This document shows positions 53,398 to 62,361 of a stretch of 64,000 bases of DNA, piece after piece. The position numbers and the translations under genes were made by a program. Every line of letters begins with the position of its first letter. Position 1 is the stretch's first letter. This DNA comes from Flavobacterium sp. TAB 87 (GTDB lineage: Bacteria; Bacteroidota; Bacteroidia; Flavobacteriales; Flavobacteriaceae). Location: the NCBI RefSeq assembly GCF_001529295.1, contig NZ_LLWK01000038.1:310001-374000 (forward strand). The letters are read 5' to 3'. The notes under the pieces are model-generated. The model did no database searches and was not told the origin of the DNA. It saw nothing but the letters and a program-made list of their open reading frames with translations.

Positions 53398-53790
53398 TTA
53401 TGATCTTCTTCGTTTTTCTAACAAATCACGGTTTTCGATAGGATTTTCTTTTGTTGACAAAGCATTGTCAATCTTTTCGATGTAATCTAACGAGTCATCA
53501 ATAAAAAACACCAAATTAGGAACACGACGCAATTGCAGACGTACACGTTGCGATAAATCATGCTTAATTATCTTACTGTTGCTTTTTATAGCTTCTAATG
53601 TTTCTTTGGCCTTATCTTGAGGAAAGATGCTTAAGTGCACCGTTGCTACCGATAAATCGGAAGTTACAACTACTTTAGATACTGAAATTATCAAATTGGG
53701 AATTCCATTTTTTCTCACTTCACCTTGCAAAATATCCACCAAATCTTTTTGGATGACACCGCCTATTTTTTTCTGTCTGTTTGTTTCCAT
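53398..53790 (-). CDS. rbfA: Ribosome-binding factor A
   Basis: Assists maturation of the 30S subunit. The 130-residue KH-type protein starts METNRQKKIGGVIQKDLVDIL and has VVVTSDLSVATVHLSIFP, the segment LRRVPNLVFFIDDSLDY, and a basic tail ending RRRS. Length is typical. It is directly followed by the permease gene with a single base between. A terminator of the upstream EnvC gene separates it from that operon. Confidence 0.93.
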   Translation of the reverse strand: METNRQKKIGGVIQKDLVDILQGEVRKNGIPNLIISVSKVVVTSDLSVATVHLSIFPQDKAKETLEAIKSNSKIIKHDLSQRVRLQLRRVPNLVFFIDDSLDYIEKIDNALSTKENPIENRDLLEKRRRS

Positions 53791-53876
53791 CCTGCAAAAA
53801 TACTACTTTTATGTTGTATAGTACTATTTTCAAATACACATTGAAATTATTTTAAAAACTACAAACAAATCATAAT

Positions 53877-53905
53877 AAAAAAGGAGCCTTTACAGCTCCT
53901 TTTTT
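53877..53905 (-). terminator. Terminator of the envelope operon
   Basis: AAAAAAGGAGC pairs with GCTCCTTTTT around a seven-base loop, immediately after the EnvC-like stop on the minus strand. Confidence 0.9.
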
Positions 53906-53906
53906 A

Positions 53907-55157
53907 TTATTTATTTTGCAACCATCCTTGCGGATTATTGTAGGTCGTATTTTGCAAGATCGAAAACTTTATTGTCGTTTTACCTGTATCTCCGCTCGTT
54001 CTAATTTTACCTATTTCTTGCTTAAAAGAAACTTTATCTCCTTTACTCACAAAAACGGAACTTAAGTTTTGGTACACCGTAAAATAATCTCCATGCTGAA
54101 TCATTACTGCTTTATTGACTGGAGAAAGCACAATCACGCTGGTAACCTCGCCCGCAAAAACCGCTCGCGCACTAGATCCTTGCTCTGTAGTTATTTCGAC
54201 ACCACTATTGTGAATGGTCAGTGTATTGTATATTGGGTGTGGCTGGTCACCAAATCCTTGTGAAATAAAACCGCGCTCTACAGGCCAAGGCAACTTACCG
54301 CGATTGGCTCTAAAATCAGCAGCTAAAATTTTAGCTTCAGGCGTTAACTCAATTTTTGTGCTAGAAGCTGTTGAAGTTGGTGCTTTGGTGCCTGCCTCTT
54401 TTGCTTTCTCTAATGCTGCCTTTCTGTTAGCTTCAGCAATTGCTTCACGAATTAAACGATCAATCGAACGGTCAATGTTTTTCGTTTCTGTTTGTTTCTT
54501 CTTAATATCTTTTACGATACTGTTTTTATCTTTTTTAATAGCGTTTACTAGCTTTTGCTGCTCCTTTTTTTCTTCTTCCAAAGTCAAGCGCTGCTTAATA
54601 TTCTCTGCTATAAATTTCTTTTTAGTTTCACGTTGTCCTTGTAGCTTTTGGTTGGCAGCTTCTAACTGGGTCGTTTTTGAGCCAATTTCTTCTCCTTGAT
54701 TTTTTCTGAAACTGGTGTATTGCTTCATGTATTGCGCACGCTTATAGGCTTGCAAAAAGTTTTCTGAAGATAAAATAAACATCGCGCGACTTTGCTCTGA
54801 CCTACTTTTATATGATTTTAAAATCATCTTTGAATAATCTTCCTTCAAAACCTTTAGATCTCGATTGAGTTGATTGATCTTTAGTTGATTTAAATACATA
54901 TCATTACTCAACAATTTTGTTTGCTTTTCAGTGGTATGGATCAGTTTTTCTTTTAGTTTTATTTTATTGGTTTGAATGTAATATTCATCCAAAGCCGATT
55001 TCTCTTTCTTTTTAACAGATTGCAACATCTTTTCGTTAGCCTTAATTTCTTGTTGAATTTGAGCTTTACGTTGTTCTAGTTTTTCTTGTTGCGTGTCTTG
55101 TCCCCACATCAATGAAGAAACACAAATCAATAATACGCTAAGGAGAAATTTTGGCAT
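53907..55157 (-). CDS. envC: EnvC-like murein hydrolase activator (degenerate LytM)
   Basis: A secreted coiled-coil protein with a LytM domain, expected to activate cell-separation amidases. A signal peptide (MPKFLLSVLLICVSSLMWG) is followed by two coiled-coil stretches (about 25-240) and a C-terminal LytM domain from about residue 290. The zinc ligands are degenerate: the HxxxD region reads HNSGVEI, the HxH region YQNL, and the final region KFSIL, so direct peptidase activity is unlikely. The ATG at 55157 is the start, because the TTG at 55178 lies in a -7 element. Confidence 0.85.
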   Translation of the reverse strand: MPKFLLSVLLICVSSLMWGQDTQQEKLEQRKAQIQQEIKANEKMLQSVKKKEKSALDEYYIQTNKIKLKEKLIHTTEKQTKLLSNDMYLNQLKINQLNRDLKVLKEDYSKMILKSYKSRSEQSRAMFILSSENFLQAYKRAQYMKQYTSFRKNQGEEIGSKTTQLEAANQKLQGQRETKKKFIAENIKQRLTLEEEKKEQQKLVNAIKKDKNSIVKDIKKKQTETKNIDRSIDRLIREAIAEANRKAALEKAKEAGTKAPTSTASSTKIELTPEAKILAADFRANRGKLPWPVERGFISQGFGDQPHPIYNTLTIHNSGVEITTEQGSSARAVFAGEVTSVIVLSPVNKAVMIQHGDYFTVYQNLSSVFVSKGDKVSFKQEIGKIRTSGDTGKTTIKFSILQNTTYNNPQGWLQNK

Positions 55158-55175
55158 CTTAAAAATATCTTTTTG

Positions 55176-55183
55176 CAAATTTA
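55176..55183 (-). promoter_or_regulatory. Internal -7 promoter element for the EnvC-like gene
   Basis: TAAATTTG on the minus strand, overlapping the end of the upstream DUF4292 gene; it gives a short leader before ATG 55157. Confidence 0.5.
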
Positions 55184-55951
55184 CTTAATTATAACTCTTT
55201 TATAACCATCTGGAATACTATATGGAAAAGAAATTTCTTCATTGAATGAAATTGAATTGTAATTCAGATTAATATCAGTTTTTCCTTTAGATTGAATGGT
55301 ATTGATCGCAATGCTTGTCGGTAAAATTCCCTGCTCGAACGTTTTGTGATCGGCATAGGCCACTTGTATCATAACATTTTCGGCTGTTTGGGTAATTTGT
55401 TCTTTTTGAAGCAAGAATTTTTCAGCATCAAAATAATACGATTGTTTCAAGTTAGATTCTTTTTGATCATCTAAACGATACAGTTGATCGACAATCGATT
55501 CTTTGTACTTGCCTTTTTTTAAATTATCTAGCGCTTCGCCTACCAACAAATTTTGAACTTTTTCAAAATTTAAATCAGTTCCCAGCCATTTACTCAAGCT
55601 TGTAAAATCTCCGTCGTAATACGTTCCTTTTATCTTCTCGTAGTAGCTAACAGAAGTTGGTGTAATCAAGGCCTTTGCCATTGTGATTCCTAAAAAACGA
55701 ATGCTTACCAAAATTTGTTCGTCTTTTTTGATACGTATTTCAGTCGTAACATTCTGATTTTGTTTTACATCACTATATTTAGCAGTCGCTTTTATGTAAA
55801 GTGTCGTAAAATTAAGAGTATTGGAGTAATGCTTGTCTATTATTTTTTTAGACGAAACAGTATTCAAATCTTCCGTTTCAGTCGCGATGTCTTTTTTGGC
55901 TTTACAACCAACCAAAAGTACCACGACTAGAAAAACTATATATTTTTTCAT
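55181..55951 (-). CDS. DUF4292 lipoprotein
   Basis: A 256-residue lipoprotein with a lipobox ending LLVGCKAKK (C16 lipidated). The DUF4292 family in Bacteroidota has a LolA/LolB-like beta fold, and features such as FTTLYIKATAKYSD and YYDGDFTSLSKWLGTDLNF match it. A function in outer-membrane lipoprotein or lipid handling is plausible by fold. It lies eight bases after the TPR gene and just before the EnvC-like gene, in a conserved envelope gene set. Confidence 0.85.
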   Translation of the reverse strand: MKKYIVFLVVVLLVGCKAKKDIATETEDLNTVSSKKIIDKHYSNTLNFTTLYIKATAKYSDVKQNQNVTTEIRIKKDEQILVSIRFLGITMAKALITPTSVSYYEKIKGTYYDGDFTSLSKWLGTDLNFEKVQNLLVGEALDNLKKGKYKESIVDQLYRLDDQKESNLKQSYYFDAEKFLLQKEQITQTAENVMIQVAYADHKTFEQGILPTSIAINTIQSKGKTDINLNYNSISFNEEISFPYSIPDGYKRVIIK

Positions 55952-55959
55952 TTTAAATT

Positions 55960-57309
55960 TTATTTTTTTTGCAATAACAAATTGGCTTTATCAAGGTGTT
56001 CTTGCTTCTTTTTAGCATTTCCTAAACCGTTAAATGCTTCAGCAAGTTGTTCATTAAAATTAATTTCGGCCGTGGCGTCATCTACAACATAATCCATGCC
56101 CATTTCTAAAACGTCTTTTGCTTTTTTAAATTGTTTCAATTGATTATTGGCTAATCCATTGTAAAAGTAAAACTCAGGTTGCGATGGAAAAGTATCAATC
56201 ATCTCTGCTGATTGTTTGGCCATTTTGTCAAATTCCTTTGTTTCAGTATAAACTTGCATTAATAATAAGTTCGTTTCTACATCTGCTGAACTACTTGCTT
56301 TGTTGGCTTCTTCGTAATACTGAGCTGCCTTACTATATTGCTTTTTATTGTGAAAGAACTTCCCGACTTCTTTTGGAACATCAACAGTTGAATCTCCTTT
56401 TAAATAAGGAATTGCCTTTTCTATCTCCACCTCGTACTCTGGATTCTTTGCCGCAAAAATCAAAAACTCATTAAAAACACGGTGTTTTATTTTGATATCA
56501 ACATTAGAACTTCCTAAAACCGTAAACAAGGCAGGAATGGCTTTTTTTGGTTGATTTTGGTCTAAGTAACTTTTGAACAAACTTACTTGGGCCCACTCTG
56601 ATTCCGGTAGTTCTTTTTCTAATTGTTTGGCTACAGCAATAACTTTATCCAATTCATTTCGATTCGCGTACAAGTTGATTAAAGCAAGGTAATTAGACTC
56701 AACTTTGGGATTGGAATTAATATTATTGATTAACGTATCAACTTCTTCCTCTTCATGATTTCCTGTTGTGTAAATTCTTCTTTTAAACGATTCTCTTTCT
56801 GAAGTTTTACCATACTTATCATCCATTTCCTTGATCAGCGGCAATGCTCTGTCTTGCTGCTCTGTTGCCATATAAAGCGAAATCAAATCGTCTTTATATT
56901 CCTCATCAAATGGGATGATTTTTTGAATGGTATTGATCGCCAAAGGAAAATCTTTTGTTTGAAAACTCACATCGTAAATTCCGAGCAAGTACCATTTATT
57001 CTTGGGATTAAGCGCTACGGCTTTTTCAAAATTAATTTTTGCATTGTTGTAATCCTTCAACGCTAAGTAATTTTTTCCTAATTCGAAATAACTGACATCG
57101 TCATTGGGCTGAATTTTTAAACACTTTTCTAACGCTACGATCGCTTTATCATAATTTTCAATGCCTTTTTGAAGCAGAGATTCATAAAAAGAGTCTTGAT
57201 ACGCATCACTAGCCACGGCAACATCTTCAGGTTCACCCTGAGCTACTGCGGTTGTGACATTGCCTAAAAAGGCAAAAGCAAGTGCTATAAAAACTCTTTT
57301 TTTAATCAT
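55960..57309 (-). CDS. Secreted TPR protein of the envelope operon
   Basis: A 449-residue protein with a signal peptide (to about residue 23, VTTAVAQ) and about eight to nine TPR repeats (for example VSYFELGKNYLALKDYNNAKINFEKA). It is probably periplasmic, in the same transcript as the nucleotidyltransferase (21 bases upstream) and DUF4292 (8 bases downstream). Role unknown; the neighbourhood points to envelope assembly. Confidence 0.84.
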   Translation of the reverse strand: MIKKRVFIALAFAFLGNVTTAVAQGEPEDVAVASDAYQDSFYESLLQKGIENYDKAIVALEKCLKIQPNDDVSYFELGKNYLALKDYNNAKINFEKAVALNPKNKWYLLGIYDVSFQTKDFPLAINTIQKIIPFDEEYKDDLISLYMATEQQDRALPLIKEMDDKYGKTSERESFKRRIYTTGNHEEEEVDTLINNINSNPKVESNYLALINLYANRNELDKVIAVAKQLEKELPESEWAQVSLFKSYLDQNQPKKAIPALFTVLGSSNVDIKIKHRVFNEFLIFAAKNPEYEVEIEKAIPYLKGDSTVDVPKEVGKFFHNKKQYSKAAQYYEEANKASSSADVETNLLLMQVYTETKEFDKMAKQSAEMIDTFPSQPEFYFYNGLANNQLKQFKKAKDVLEMGMDYVVDDATAEINFNEQLAEAFNGLGNAKKKQEHLDKANLLLQKK

Positions 57310-57330
57310 TATATTATATTAGCTTTTTAA

Positions 57331-58347
57331 CTATTCCAAAACCGAATAATCACCAATGCTAATGCTTGTAAAATTACCATCAAAACTTACGTGATTTCCA
57401 ATCATCGCATTGTCTAAGTTAGCATTTTTAATGTCGACATTCGATTGAATCAAACTATTTTTTAAAGTGCTATCTGTTACTTTAGCATTGTCTCCCAAAG
57501 AAACATTGGGTCCAACTGTTGTGTTTTTTAAAACTACATTTTTACCAATGTAGCATGGCGGTACAATTGTAGCGTTTTCTAAAACAACATTTGCATCTAC
57601 CATGTTTTCACCATCGTCTTTAAGAAATCCCAGCATTCTAGAATTGGTTTGTACCGTCACATTTTTGTTTCCACAGTCCATCCATTCGTCTACACTACCT
57701 GTTTTAAAGACTTTCCCGTTAGACATCATGGCTTTGATACCGTCATTAATTTGATATTCGCCACCGTTCTGAATGTTATTATCCAAGACATTCTGAAGTT
57801 CATCTTTTAAATCTCCAATTTCTTTAAAATAATAAATACCGATAACCGCTAAATCGCTCACAAACTGCTCGGGCTTTTCAACCAATTCAACAATTTCGCT
57901 ATTTTCGTTTAATTTTACTACTCCATAAGCTTCGGGCGCGTCTACTTGTTTAACCCAGATCACCGCATCTGCTTCTGGATCTAAGTCAAAATTAGCTCTA
58001 ATTAAAGTGTCTGCATATGCAACAACCGCTGGTCCCGACAAAGAGTCTTTGGCGCACATAATTGCGTGACCTGTTCCTAATGGTAAATCTTGACGATAAA
58101 TCGATGCTTTAGCTCCTAAGCTTTTTGCTAATTGCTCCAAATTAGCAACAACATCAGCTCCAAAAAAAGCTTCATCTCCTAAAATAAACGCAATTTCTTC
58201 TATTGGTTCTTTCAGAATTTTGGCTATATCTTCGACTAATCGATTAACTATTGGTTTTCCAGCAACTGGAATTAAAGGTTTAGGAACTGTTAAAGAATGA
58301 GGTCTTAAACGTGATCCTCTTCCTGCCATTGGTACAATTATCTTCAT
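57331..58347 (-). CDS. Sugar-1-phosphate nucleotidyltransferase
   Basis: Activates a sugar-1-phosphate with a nucleotide triphosphate for polysaccharide synthesis. The N-terminal half has the signature VPMAGRGSRLRPHSLTVPKPLIPVAGKP, LGTGHAIMCAKD and AYADTLI. The C-terminal part (about 250-338) is a left-handed beta-helix with hexapeptide repeats (IGKNVVLKNTTVGPNVSLG). The family covers RmlA, GlmU-N and GMP-type enzymes; the sugar cannot be named. It lies 81 bases after dut on the same strand. Confidence 0.88.
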   Translation of the reverse strand: MKIIVPMAGRGSRLRPHSLTVPKPLIPVAGKPIVNRLVEDIAKILKEPIEEIAFILGDEAFFGADVVANLEQLAKSLGAKASIYRQDLPLGTGHAIMCAKDSLSGPAVVAYADTLIRANFDLDPEADAVIWVKQVDAPEAYGVVKLNENSEIVELVEKPEQFVSDLAVIGIYYFKEIGDLKDELQNVLDNNIQNGGEYQINDGIKAMMSNGKVFKTGSVDEWMDCGNKNVTVQTNSRMLGFLKDDGENMVDANVVLENATIVPPCYIGKNVVLKNTTVGPNVSLGDNAKVTDSTLKNSLIQSNVDIKNANLDNAMIGNHVSFDGNFTSISIGDYSVLE

Positions 58348-58428
58348 TTTTTATTGAACTATCAAAAGATTTGAAAATTAAAAGATTTGGATGTCTTAAA
58401 ATTCATTAATCTTTAAATTACTACTTTT

Positions 58429-58863
58429 TTACTTTACTCCTGTGCTACCAAAACCTCCTGCTCCACGATCCGTTTCTGTTAGTACGTTAACTGCATTCCA
58501 TTCCGCTCTTTCGTGTTTAGCAATTATCAGTTGTGCGATTCGTTCGCCGTTTTCCACAACAAATGTTTCGTTAGATAAATTGACTAAAATTACTCCAATT
58601 TCTCCTCTGTAATCAGCGTCAATAGTTCCCGGTGCGTTTAAAACTGTAATTCCATTTTTAGCTGCTAAACCACTTCTTGGTCGTACTTGTGCTTCGTAAC
58701 CCATAGGTAATTCTAAAAAAAGTCCCGTTTTAACTATCGCTCTAGCCATTGGCTCCAAAGTAACTTTTTCGGTTAGATTCGCTCGTAAATCCATACCTGC
58801 TGACGCTATGGTTTCATAATTAGGCAAGTCGTGTTGCGATTTATTAATGATGTTTATTGTCAT
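58429..58863 (-). CDS. dut: dUTP diphosphatase
   Basis: Hydrolyses dUTP to dUMP, keeping uracil out of DNA. The 144-residue trimeric dUTPase has all five motifs: [43 protein letters not shown] and the C-terminal [10 protein letters not shown]. It lies 30 bases after the flippase gene. Its presence in an envelope operon is typical of Bacteroidota gene order. Confidence 0.96.
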   Translation of the reverse strand: MTINIINKSQHDLPNYETIASAGMDLRANLTEKVTLEPMARAIVKTGLFLELPMGYEAQVRPRSGLAAKNGITVLNAPGTIDADYRGEIGVILVNLSNETFVVENGERIAQLIIAKHERAEWNAVNVLTETDRGAGGFGSTGVK

Positions 58864-58893
58864 ATTTAAATTTTAAAAGTAAAATAAAAGAGT

Positions 58894-60354
58894 TTACTTT
58901 TTATTCATAATTGCTTTAATAGTATCTTTTTCATTGTAATAAATGAAATACATAAATAATAGTAATAACGGAATTCCAACGAAATAATTTTCTCTAAAGC
59001 CATAAAAATAAATGGCTGAAAATCCAATTGATATCCCAAGATATGCTCCAATTTTATTCATATCATACGGAATGGGATAATACTTATTACCAAGAAAATA
59101 AGAAATCACCATCATACTACCATAAGCGGAAATCGTAGCGATAGCCGAACCGTAATAACTGTATTTCGGAATCAAATAATAATTAAGTGCAAGAGTTACA
59201 ATCGCACCTAAAATCGAGATATACGCTCCAATTTTGGTTTTATCCGTCAACTTATACCAAACAGATAAATTATTGTAAATCCCGAGAAAGAAGTTTGCTA
59301 GAATAATTAGTGGTACTACTTTCATTGCTTCCCAATAGGCTTTATTATCGAGTAAAAGGACTTTAAAAATATCTGCAAAAACAATAACGCTCAATAGAAT
59401 TAGCGAACCTAGGATTATAAAATACTTGGTAATTACTGCATACGTTTGAGGAGCATTTGCATTTTTAGCGTGACTAAAAAAGAAAGGCTCAATTCCTAAT
59501 CGAAATGCTGTTGCGTACAACACCATAAACAAGCCTAATTTATAACAAGCCGAATAGGCCCCAACTTCAGATTTTGCAATATTTTCTGGAAGTAAATAAC
59601 CCAATAAAATTTTATCGAAATGTTCATTGACCGCAAAAGCAAGTCCAGCAATCAAAATAGGCAAACCGTATTTCATCATTTTTTTCCAAAGCTTTGCATC
59701 AAAACCTTTTCTTAATGAAAGGTAATTTGGCGAAAGAACTATAAAAGTGGCTAAACTAGCTAGCAAATTAGCAATGAAAATATAAGCAATCTCGAAGTTT
59801 TCGAAATAAATATTATCCCAAAACGAATTTGGATGATTGTTTGCTACGGTAGGTAAATAAAGAAGGAAGAAAATATTTAAACCTAGGTTAACAGCGACGT
59901 TACCAATTTTAATAATGGCATACATCATCGGCCGTTGGTTGGCCCTTAGCTTAGAAAAAGGAATGATTACCAAAGCATCTAAAACTAAAATCCAAATCGT
60001 ATAGGTTATATACTGCACCTCCACTCCTGCCCATGCGGCTAAGGTATTTCTAAATATAAGCGCTGCAAAAAGAAAAATTATAGAAGACCAGAAAACGGAG
60101 ATCGTCGACGTGGCTACAACATTTTGTTTGTCTTCTTCGGCACTAAAAAACCGAAAGAATGATGTTTCCATTCCGTATGATAAAACGACGTTGAAGAAAA
60201 CCATCCAAGACAATATAATAGAAACCTCACCGTACTCTGCAGTAGGCAAAATTCCAGTGTAGAGTCGTACCAATAAAAAACTAAGCATTCGTGGTAGCAC
60301 TGTTGCTAAACCATAAACTGCTGTTTGCTTAAAAAGATTTTTATATAATCCCAA
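58894..60354 (-). CDS. Polysaccharide flippase, Wzx/MATE-like
   Basis: A membrane protein of 486 residues with about 14 helices, of the polysaccharide exporter (Wzx/RfbX) family. It has GLATVLPRMLSFLLVRLYTG at the start and the family-typical GMETSFFRFF. It probably flips a lipid-linked sugar across the inner membrane. The frame opens at TTG 60387, but that codon sits in a -7 element, so I place the start at TTG 60354 (GLYKNLFKQTAVYG follows). It is the first gene of the leftward operon. Confidence 0.84.
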   Translation of the reverse strand: MGLYKNLFKQTAVYGLATVLPRMLSFLLVRLYTGILPTAEYGEVSIILSWMVFFNVVLSYGMETSFFRFFSAEEDKQNVVATSTISVFWSSIIFLFAALIFRNTLAAWAGVEVQYITYTIWILVLDALVIIPFSKLRANQRPMMYAIIKIGNVAVNLGLNIFFLLYLPTVANNHPNSFWDNIYFENFEIAYIFIANLLASLATFIVLSPNYLSLRKGFDAKLWKKMMKYGLPILIAGLAFAVNEHFDKILLGYLLPENIAKSEVGAYSACYKLGLFMVLYATAFRLGIEPFFFSHAKNANAPQTYAVITKYFIILGSLILLSVIVFADIFKVLLLDNKAYWEAMKVVPLIILANFFLGIYNNLSVWYKLTDKTKIGAYISILGAIVTLALNYYLIPKYSYYGSAIATISAYGSMMVISYFLGNKYYPIPYDMNKIGAYLGISIGFSAIYFYGFRENYFVGIPLLLLFMYFIYYNEKDTIKAIMNKK

Positions 60355-60384
60355 AATAAATGTAGTCCTAAAGTATTGATCTAA

Positions 60385-60392
60385 CAAAAATA
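60385..60392 (-). promoter_or_regulatory. -7 promoter element for the envelope operon
   Basis: TATTTTTG on the minus strand upstream of the flippase gene. Confidence 0.55.
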
Positions 60393-60455
60393 ACCAAATC
60401 TTTGGTTTATTATTGCTTTTGCCGCATCAATAAAGAATTGTTCGTGAATAAATTT

Positions 60456-60899
60456 TCACGCTAATTTAGATTCATCGATAATTTTAACGAAATGAAAACC
60501 TTTAGGCCCGTATCCTTGGTTGTAATAGAATCGATGTGCACCAAAATTTCCTGTAAAAGCATCCAAAACGATACTAGAACAACCTAAATCTTGCGCTTTT
60601 TGATTGGCGTAATCAGTCAGCATTTTTCCAATTCCTTTCGAGCGATAATCCGGATGAACTATAAAGTTGTCTAATTCTAAATACTTACCAGTCCACAATT
60701 TAGTAGCGGTCCAGCAACCCGTTAATCCTAAACACTTATTATCTTCAAAAACAGCTATTTGTGTATAATTCCGAGGAATCATTTCTGACAGATTAGCACT
60801 ATACCTTACTGTTGCGAGATTTGGATATAGAAACTGCATCGTTTCAATATGACCTAGCATTTCTTCCAAAGTAGTAAGCTCTCTTATTGTTATGTTCAT
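60456..60899 (-). CDS. GNAT family N-acetyltransferase
   Basis: A 147-residue acetyl-CoA-dependent acetyltransferase. The CoA-binding motif A is HPDYRSKGIGKMLTDYA, with VLDAFTGNFGAHRFYYNQGY as motif B. The substrate is unknown. It has its own -7 element 18 bases before the ATG. Confidence 0.9.
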   Translation of the reverse strand: MNITIRELTTLEEMLGHIETMQFLYPNLATVRYSANLSEMIPRNYTQIAVFEDNKCLGLTGCWTATKLWTGKYLELDNFIVHPDYRSKGIGKMLTDYANQKAQDLGCSSIVLDAFTGNFGAHRFYYNQGYGPKGFHFVKIIDESKLA

Positions 60900-60916
60900 A
60901 CTAAAAGTTTTGACTA

Positions 60917-60924
60917 CAAAATTA
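60917..60924 (-). promoter_or_regulatory. -7 promoter element for the GNAT gene
   Basis: TAATTTTG on the minus strand, 17 bases upstream of the ATG at 60899. Confidence 0.55.
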
Positions 60925-61098
60925 CTTAAAAAAGTACTTTTAAAGATTCGCCTACTACTAAAATAACAGTTAAATTATTTTTAAAAAATTACTGAATTGC
61001 ACCTTCAAAACAAAAAAAATGTAAATATCACTAAATGTTGGTATTGTATAAAGAATTACAATAGCGGACATTTGTATCACTAAACAACAGTGAGGTAA

Positions 61099-61367
61099 GG
61101 GTTTATAAAGCTAATTGTCCCATTTAAAAACAAAGCACAAGGAAAAAGCTAACCATTCCTTTAAAAAAAAGAGAGCATAGGGTTGATAAAGCTAATTGTC
61201 CCTTTAAAAACAAGCACGAGGAAAAAGCTACATTCCTTTTACAAAAAAAGCACAGGGATTATTAAGCTATTTGTTCCCTTAAAAACAAGCACAAGGAAAA
61301 GCTAACCAATCCTTTAAAAAAAGCACAGGGATTATAAAGCTATTTGTTCCCTTAAAAACAAAGCACA
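61099..61367. repeat. Tandem array of 73-81-bp units with two hairpins each
   Basis: Three full units and a partial fourth begin with GGG at 61099, 61180, 61255 and 61328. Each unit has GGG...ATAAAGCTA...CCC, then AAAAACAAGCAC, then AAGGAAAAAGCTA...TTCCTTT and an A-rich spacer. Both hairpin loops carry AAGCTA. The array fills half of the 515-base gap between the GNAT gene and atpG; no ORF is present in the rest. Confidence 0.85.
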
Positions 61368-61393
61368 AAAAAAGAGCCAATTGGCTCTTTTTT
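61367..61393 (-). terminator. Terminator of the atp operon
   Basis: A perfect palindrome (AAGAGCCAATTGGCTCTT core) with A and T flanks, 22 bases after the atpG stop. It can work in both directions. Confidence 0.85.
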
Positions 61394-61414
61394 CAATTAT
61401 ATACGAATTAAAAA

Positions 61415-62275
61415 TTATCCGTTCAACGCTTCTGCTCCACCAACAATCTCCAAGATTTCATTAGTAATTGCAGCTTGACGTGCTTTGTTATAAGTTAATT
61501 TTAATTGATTTCTCAATTCAGTAGCATTATCCGTTGCTTTATGCATGGCTGTCATACGAGCGCCATGCTCTGAAGCAAATGAATCACGAATACCTTTGTA
61601 TAACTGTGTTTTTAATGATTTAGGAATCAATGTCAATACAATCTCTTCCTTTGATGGTTCAAAAAGATAATCAGCTGCAGCAACTGGAATGTCAGTTTTA
61701 ATTGGAGCCAAAGGTAAAAATTGCTCTACTTGTACAATTTGAGTAGCGGCATTTTTGAACTGATTGTAAATCAACTCAATCTTATCGTACTCTCCTGATA
61801 AAAATTTCTCTGTCAATGTTTCCGCAATAGCAGCTACATTTTCAAAATTTAAATCATCAAAAATAGCACTTTCGTTAGCAACAACTTTGTTTGTTTTGCA
61901 TAAAACATCGTTTCCTTTTTTACCAATAGCAAAAACATCAACCTGTTTACCTGCGTAAGCAAATGAACGATTTTTAGCTTCCTTAATAATATTAGAATTA
62001 AATGCACCACACAAGCCTCTGTTTGAAGTAATGGCAACAACCAACACTTTTTTCACTTCGCGTTGCGTTGTAAAATCACCTCCCACTGCTCCTTCAAGAG
62101 TAGCAGAAAGACTTTGCAATAATTCTGTTAATTTCTCGGCATAAGGGCGCATTGCAGTGATTGCATCTTGTGCTTTCTTTAGCTTTGCAGCAGAAACCAT
62201 TTTCATTGCCGATGTAATTTGCATCGTAGATGAAACGGAAGTAATTCTATTACGGATTTCCTTTAAATTTGCCAT
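61415..62275 (-). CDS. atpG: ATP synthase F1 subunit gamma
   Basis: The central rotor shaft of the F1Fo ATP synthase. The 286-residue protein starts NLKEIRNRITSVSSTMQITSAMKMVSAAKL and ends LTYNKARQAAITNEILEIVGGAEAL, both hallmark helices of the coiled coil. The middle has VVAITSNRGLCGAFNSNI. It is the last gene before the terminator and lies 86 bases after atpA. Confidence 0.97.
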   Translation of the reverse strand: MANLKEIRNRITSVSSTMQITSAMKMVSAAKLKKAQDAITAMRPYAEKLTELLQSLSATLEGAVGGDFTTQREVKKVLVVAITSNRGLCGAFNSNIIKEAKNRSFAYAGKQVDVFAIGKKGNDVLCKTNKVVANESAIFDDLNFENVAAIAETLTEKFLSGEYDKIELIYNQFKNAATQIVQVEQFLPLAPIKTDIPVAAADYLFEPSKEEIVLTLIPKSLKTQLYKGIRDSFASEHGARMTAMHKATDNATELRNQLKLTYNKARQAAITNEILEIVGGAEALNG

Positions 62276-62361
62276 TCTTTTTTTAAATATTAAGTTTAAA
62301 GCATGAAGTAGTAAGTAGCGGTAAAACCTAAATACTCAGTACTTCATACTCAATCCTTTTA

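Noticed and set aside
61099..61367. The tandem array as a CRISPR
   Set aside because: The whole 73-81-base unit is repeated, with no unique spacers between short identical repeats, and no cas genes are near.
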